Source of the DNA: Streptomyces coeruleorubidus
GTDB lineage: Bacteria; Actinomycetota; Actinomycetes; Streptomycetales; Streptomycetaceae
Direction: 5' to 3'
DNA: 64,000 bases
Assembly (NCBI RefSeq): GCF_008705135.1
Contig: NZ_CP023694.1
Span: 5,127,001-5,191,000 of the forward strand
Shown: positions 60,199 through 64,000 of the stretch, piece after piece
Layout of the letters: every line of letters starts with the position of its first letter
Numbering within the stretch: position 1 is the stretch's first letter
The notes under the pieces: generated by a model
Databases searched by the model: none
The model's input: the letters and a program-made list of their open reading frames with translations, nothing else
Told to the model about the DNA's origin: nothing
Translations under genes and position numbers: made by a program

Positions 60199-61914
60199 TC
60201 AGGCGGGCGCGAGCCGCGAACGGTCGAGGTCAAAACCGGCACGGTCTTCCTCCCTCGCGGTCAGTTCGGCGAACAGGCGCTGCTCCACCACGTCGGGCAG
60301 GGCGCCCACGTCGTGACCGAGGCGGGCGGCGACCCGGGCGAGGGCGCCGGTCAGCCAGGCGTCGTCGCGCAGGAACGGGTCGACGCCGTTCTGGTTGTGC
60401 TGCCACACGCCGATGCAAGCGGCGGCCATCGACAACTGCGCGTACCGTTCGGCCAGGGCGAAGCCGGAGCGGCCCGCGACCACCGAGTGCTCGCTCGGCG
60501 GCAGCCGGCGGCAGCGCCCGCCGAGGTCGTCGAGGTCGGCGCGGAGCAGGGCGGCGATCCGGGCGGCCGCCGGGGGCAGCGCCGGGCCGCCGGCGTGGTC
60601 GTGGAGCAGCGCGGTGAGCTGGTCGGCGCCGCGCGAGGTGAGTTCCAGGGCCTGGTAGTCGATGTCGTCGAGCGGCGCCGACAGGTCGAAGAGCGCGGCG
60701 GGCGGCGCCTCGGCGGTGCCCCAGCTAGTGGCGGCGAGGCGGGGCAGCTGCGGCAGCGTCGTGGCCTGGCAGACGGCCGCGTTGGCGTGCGCGAAGGTGA
60801 TGGCCGGCAGGTCGCGGTAGAACTTCTGGAAGATGCCGTAGCGGCCGTCGCGCCAGTACGAGTTGGCGCCGAGCAGGGTGCCCAGCGTCTGCGACGACCG
60901 GTGCAGGACCTTGGGGACCACGTACTTGTTGACCGCGGTGATCACGCTGGTCTGGCCGGGCAGGACGTGCAGGGCGCGGCACGCCACGGTCGCCATGCAG
61001 TCGCCGGCCAGCAGGTCGAGGAAGGCGCCCACCAGGGTGGCCCTGGCATGCGGCAGGTCGGCGACGCTGCGTCCGTACAGGGCACGGTCGAGGGCGAAGC
61101 GGGTGACGGTGCGCAGCTGGGTGTCGGCGGTGCCGACCATCATGCCGGGCAGGACGGCGCGGGTGGTCTGGAAGGCGCGCAGGACGGTCTCCATCGCGCT
61201 GCCGACCGGGCCGACGGGGGCGTCCGCGGGGACTTCCAGGTCGGTGAAGTCGGCGCCGCCGATGAGGCAGCCGCGCAGCCCGACCGTGGGGAAGCGGTAG
61301 TCCCTGCGCAACCGGTCGGCCGGGGCCTGCGTGAGGTCCACCCACAGGTGGGAGTGGCTGCGGTTGCCGGGGCCCGCGCCGGTGCGGGCGAGCAGGACGA
61401 CGGCGTCGGCCCGGCCCAGGTTGTTCACGATCTGCTTGCGGCCGTTGATCCGGTAGTGGCTGCCGTCGGCCGAGGGCGTCGCGGTCAGGTCGGTGCGGGT
61501 GAAGTCGTTGCCGTGCGGCAGCTCGTTGTAGCCCGCCGCGGTCTTGCCGCCGGACAGCAGGATGTCCGCCATCCGCTTCTGCTGGACGTCGCTGCCCGCG
61601 GTCCACATCGCGGACCCGGAGATGTAGTTGGTGAAGCCGTGACCGAGCGCCAGGGTCGGGTCGCGGCGGGAGACCGTACGCATCATGCGCATCAGGCGGT
61701 CGATCCGGCCGAGGCGTCCGCCGAGCCGGCGGGGCACGTACTCCGCGTTGAATCCGTAGGCGTCCAGTGCGGCTTCGCCGGCGGGCAGGATCTCGGCGCG
61801 CTCGTCGGCGGCGAGGACGGCTTCGTAGCCCAGCGGGTTGTCCGGGTCGTGGGCGTCGCCGAGCGCTCTTTCCAGGACGTCGGGGCCGCCGGGTACGGGG
61901 TTCGGGTCGGTCAT
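60199..61914 (-). CDS. acyl-CoA dehydrogenase-like flavoprotein B
   Basis: A 571-residue acyl-CoA-dehydrogenase-fold protein. Typical parts are YNELPHGNDFTRTDLTATPS..., the FAD-binding DGSHYRINGRKQIVNN and VGSAMETVLRAFQTTRAV. The segment aligning to the catalytic-Glu motif YEGTSEIQ (ITFAHANAAVCQATTLPQL) has no Glu, so the base may lie elsewhere or the subunit may be structural. Its ATG overlaps the stop of flavoprotein A (ATGA). The long C-terminus differs from classical enzymes. Probably desaturates an ACP-bound chain together with A. Confidence 0.85.
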   Translation of the reverse strand: MTDPNPVPGGPDVLERALGDAHDPDNPLGYEAVLAADERAEILPAGEAALDAYGFNAEYVPRRLGGRLGRIDRLMRMMRTVSRRDPTLALGHGFTNYISGSAMWTAGSDVQQKRMADILLSGGKTAAGYNELPHGNDFTRTDLTATPSADGSHYRINGRKQIVNNLGRADAVVLLARTGAGPGNRSHSHLWVDLTQAPADRLRRDYRFPTVGLRGCLIGGADFTDLEVPADAPVGPVGSAMETVLRAFQTTRAVLPGMMVGTADTQLRTVTRFALDRALYGRSVADLPHARATLVGAFLDLLAGDCMATVACRALHVLPGQTSVITAVNKYVVPKVLHRSSQTLGTLLGANSYWRDGRYGIFQKFYRDLPAITFAHANAAVCQATTLPQLPRLAATSWGTAEAPPAALFDLSAPLDDIDYQALELTSRGADQLTALLHDHAGGPALPPAAARIAALLRADLDDLGGRCRRLPPSEHSVVAGRSGFALAERYAQLSMAAACIGVWQHNQNGVDPFLRDDAWLTGALARVAARLGHDVGALPDVVEQRLFAELTAREEDRAGFDLDRSRLAPA

Positions 61915-63722
61915 GACGCCTCCTCGGCGAGGGAGCCGGCCGCCTCGGCGAGCGGGAAGGGCAGCAGGGAGAACATCTCGCCGCTGTCGTACTGCTCGAC
62001 GAGCAGCGGCATCAGCCGGTCGAGCACGGCCGAGCCGTCGGCGCCCTCCTCGGGCAGCGTCCCGGGCGTCAGGCGTTCGGCGAGGCGGCAGAGCGCGGCC
62101 TCGGCCCACAGCCCGTCCTGCCACAGGCCCGCGGTCGCGGTGGTGTCGGCGGCGACGGTGGTCCGGTTGCGCAGCCACACCTGGAGGCAGGCCGCGGCAG
62201 CGGAGCACAGGGTGTAGCGGTGCGCCAGGTCGAAGGCCGCGGCGGGCACGTCACGCGGGCTCGGCCGGTGGGCGGCCATCTGCTCGTGCGTGGTGTCACT
62301 GATGCGCAGCAGCTTCTCGGCGACGGTGAGCAGGGATTCGGGCGCCTCGCCGGACGTCACCAGCTCCCGCAGTTCCGCGACGGCTCGCGGCAGGGACGCC
62401 GCGACGCTGTTGCCCGTGCGGGAGGTCAGCTGCAGCCTGGCCGGATCGAAGACGGGGATCTGCGCGTCGAGCATGGCCGCGGCGGCCAGGCCCTCGGCGT
62501 CGGTGCGCCCGGCGCGGTAGCCGCGGGCGAGGGCGGCGAACTGGTTGATCAGGGCGTTGAGGTTGACCAGCGTGTTGCCGTCGAAGATGCCGACGATCCG
62601 GTGGTCGCGCTCCAGCTTGGCGAACAGGCCGTGCGCGAACTCCTCGCTGAGGAAGGAGCGGGCGCCCAGGAACTGGCCCATGCCGGTGATCAGTTCGTCG
62701 GCCGTGGTGGGCACCAGGTACTTGACCGCGGCCGACGAGACGCTCATCTCCTCGGTCAGGGTGTGCACGCCCCGCGAGGCGAGCAGCGTGACGGCCTCCA
62801 TGGCGAACAGGTCGGCATAGGCCTCGGTGAGCGCGCGGTGTGCCTGTGGCAGATCGATCAGCCGCTTGCCGTACAGCCGGTGCTCCAGGCCGAACCGGGT
62901 GGCGATGCGCAGCGCGTGGTCGCCGGCGCCGAGCGAGAGCGAGGCGCAGATCGTGCGGGTGATCTGCAGGCTCCGCAGGACGGTCTCGATGCCCTCGCCC
63001 TCCTCGCCGATCAGCGCGGAGGCGGGCACGACGGCGCCGTCGAAGGCGATGCCGCTGATGTCGGCGCCACGGATGCCGTGCGTCTTCGCCGCGGGCAGGC
63101 AGGTGTGACTGCCGTCCGCGAGCAGGGCCTTGTCGACGAGCAGCAGGCTGTAGCCACGGGTGCCGCCGGCCAGGGAGGTCCGGGCGAGGACACAGACCAG
63201 GTCGCTGCGGGTGGCGTTGTTGATCAGCCACTTCTCGCCGTCGAGCCGGTAACCGCCCGCCACGGGGGTGGCGGTCAGCTCGCCGGAGAGCAGATCGCTG
63301 CCGTGGGCGCGCTCGGTCAGGCCCCAGGAGACGACGGCGCCGGAGGCGATGCGGGCGCCCAGCTCCTGCGCCTGCTCCGCTGTTCCGCCGACCCAGGTGC
63401 TCACCGCGCCCAGATACGTCTTGGTGTGCGCGATCGCCACGGTCAGGTCGCGCCGGGCCACCACCCGTACCAGCTGGAGCAGGTCCTCGTAGCTGTCGAG
63501 GGTGCCGCCGTGCCGGGCGGGCACGTACTGCGCGGGCAGGCCGAGCGCGTCGAGCCGGGCCACGGCTTCCGTGGGGAACGCCTCGGCGGCGTCGAGTTCA
63601 CGCATCCGGGCCGCGAAGAACGGCAGGTCCCTGCGGGCCGGATGGCCGAGGGAGCGGTCGAATCCGCCGGCCCGGTCGTACGGCGCGTACCGCCGCGGGG
63701 GTGCGAGTTGAGGTTCCGTCAC
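61911..63722 (-). CDS. acyl-CoA dehydrogenase-like flavoprotein A
   Basis: A 603-residue acyl-CoA-dehydrogenase-fold protein, first gene of the leftward operon. It has WGLTERAHGSDLLSGELTATP, DGEKWLINNATRSDLV, RSLQITRTI and the C-terminal IVGIFDGNTLVNLNALINQF. That last motif corresponds to YEGTSEIQR, with Asp replacing the catalytic Glu. The GTG at 63722 has GGTGGAG upstream. With flavoprotein B it forms a pair like those that install conjugated double bonds in lipopeptide side chains (ramoplanin and enduracidin clusters as I recall). Confidence 0.87.
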   Translation of the reverse strand: MTEPQLAPPRRYAPYDRAGGFDRSLGHPARRDLPFFAARMRELDAAEAFPTEAVARLDALGLPAQYVPARHGGTLDSYEDLLQLVRVVARRDLTVAIAHTKTYLGAVSTWVGGTAEQAQELGARIASGAVVSWGLTERAHGSDLLSGELTATPVAGGYRLDGEKWLINNATRSDLVCVLARTSLAGGTRGYSLLLVDKALLADGSHTCLPAAKTHGIRGADISGIAFDGAVVPASALIGEEGEGIETVLRSLQITRTICASLSLGAGDHALRIATRFGLEHRLYGKRLIDLPQAHRALTEAYADLFAMEAVTLLASRGVHTLTEEMSVSSAAVKYLVPTTADELITGMGQFLGARSFLSEEFAHGLFAKLERDHRIVGIFDGNTLVNLNALINQFAALARGYRAGRTDAEGLAAAAMLDAQIPVFDPARLQLTSRTGNSVAASLPRAVAELRELVTSGEAPESLLTVAEKLLRISDTTHEQMAAHRPSPRDVPAAAFDLAHRYTLCSAAAACLQVWLRNRTTVAADTTATAGLWQDGLWAEAALCRLAERLTPGTLPEEGADGSAVLDRLMPLLVEQYDSGEMFSLLPFPLAEAAGSLAEEAS

Positions 63723-63920
63723 GACTCCACCTGAATCTGAGAATGTGAGCACTCCGGGATTTCTGAATGACCCCAGTCTTGGCCACCACCAGGAGCGCTG
63801 TCGCAGCATCGCGGTGTCAGGATCCTGCGCCTGCATCTGGCTGCCAGCGCTGAACCCGTTACCTCCGTTAAAGGGCGAACTAGTGTCTCCACTGCACGCC
63901 TAACAGGTGAGAGGGAATCC
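63723..63920. promoter_or_regulatory. divergent promoter region of the lipid cluster
   Basis: A 198-bp space between the leftward ACAD operon and the rightward cysteine-synthase-like gene. It is AT-richer than the coding DNA and must contain both promoters; no clear hexamers were assigned. Confidence 0.5.
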
Positions 63921-64000
63921 ATGCCGAAAACATTTGATTCGGGGATTCTGGGGACGATCGGCGAGACACCTCTGGTGAAACTGGAGAGAGTGTTCCCCGG
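63921..64000 (+). CDS. cysteine-synthase-like PLP enzyme, 5' end only
   Basis: The first 26 codons of a rightward gene, MPKTFDSGILGTIGETPLVKLE, with GAGAGGGA upstream. The I-G-x-T-P-L-V-x-L signature marks the cysteine synthase/cystathionine beta-synthase family. Beside NRPS-type genes, SbnA-like enzymes of this family make N-(carboxyaminoethyl)glutamate towards 2,3-diaminopropionate; ordinary CysK is equally possible from so little sequence. Codons AAA, ACA, TTT, GAT, ATT and AGA are rare in neighbouring genes. Confidence 0.8.
   Translation, partial: MPKTFDSGILGTIGETPLVKLERVFP

Overview
The window is high-GC actinobacterial chromosome, almost certainly Streptomyces. It has strong G/C third-position bias, many GTG starts and 1-4 bp stop/start overlaps. 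It carries the diagnostic developmental genes wblA and bldG, and its gene order from about 6 to 56 kb matches what I remember of the S. coelicolor SCO3540-SCO3580 interval (read in reverse) and, more loosely, the M. tuberculosis Rv3646c-Rv3682 interval. Those correspondences are recalled, not searched.

Layout. 1-1.5 kb: two uncharacterised genes, the second running off the left edge. 1.5-3.6 kb: a LacI-type regulator divergent from a hydroxypyruvate-isomerase-like gene, with two near-identical palindromic operators between them. 3.6-6.3 kb: tRNA-Pro(CGG), a Pr6Pr-type membrane protein, a membrane-anchored metallophosphoesterase and a YqeY protein. 6.3-16.2 kb: a bifunctional penicillin-binding protein, wblA, a pair of ArsA/Get3-like ATPases, a DUF4177-type protein, RidA, a Nudix protein, an MBL-fold hydrolase, a nucleotidyltransferase and Crp. 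16.4-19.6 kb: endonuclease III with a histone-H1-like N-terminus, a CoA-pyrophosphatase-type Nudix protein and a MarP-like membrane serine protease. 20-25 kb: an epoxide-hydrolase-like enzyme, a holin-X-like membrane protein, NhaA and acetyl-CoA synthetase. 25.4-30.3 kb: a SulP transporter fused to a beta-carbonic anhydrase, a polysaccharide-deacetylase-like lipoprotein and a degenerate Fic-like protein. 30.3-32 kb: an RNA-rich stretch holding a clear 6C small RNA and a candidate 6S RNA locus, flanking a HAD phosphatase. 32-37 kb: a seven-gene Ssd/Tad (Flp-type) pilus operon. 37.3-41 kb: an MrfA/YprA-like helicase, bldG and its anti-sigma partner. 41-56.4 kb: proton pyrophosphatase, a lipoprotein, a methyltransferase, topA, a three-part MFS/thymidylate kinase/coiled-coil fusion, DNA polymerase III delta-prime and a secreted S33 peptidase.

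At 56.45 kb a tRNA-Thr(CGT) ends the conserved block. Everything to its right looks accessory: a leftward operon of two acyl-CoA-dehydrogenase-like flavoproteins, an acyl carrier protein, a free-standing NRPS condensation domain and a fatty-acyl-AMP ligase, plus a divergent cysteine-synthase-like gene that is cut by the window edge and has AT-richer codons. Together these look like the lipid-activation and dehydrogenation arm of a lipo-nonribosomal-peptide cluster, possibly with a diaminopropionate-type building block, placed beside a tRNA gene.

The most notable items are that cluster, the tethered thymidylate kinase with acidic T-x-V-L repeats, the 6C/6S RNA locus, the ArsA pair in which one member lacks the signature lysine, and several period-22 and period-33 bp minisatellites confined to intergenic DNA.
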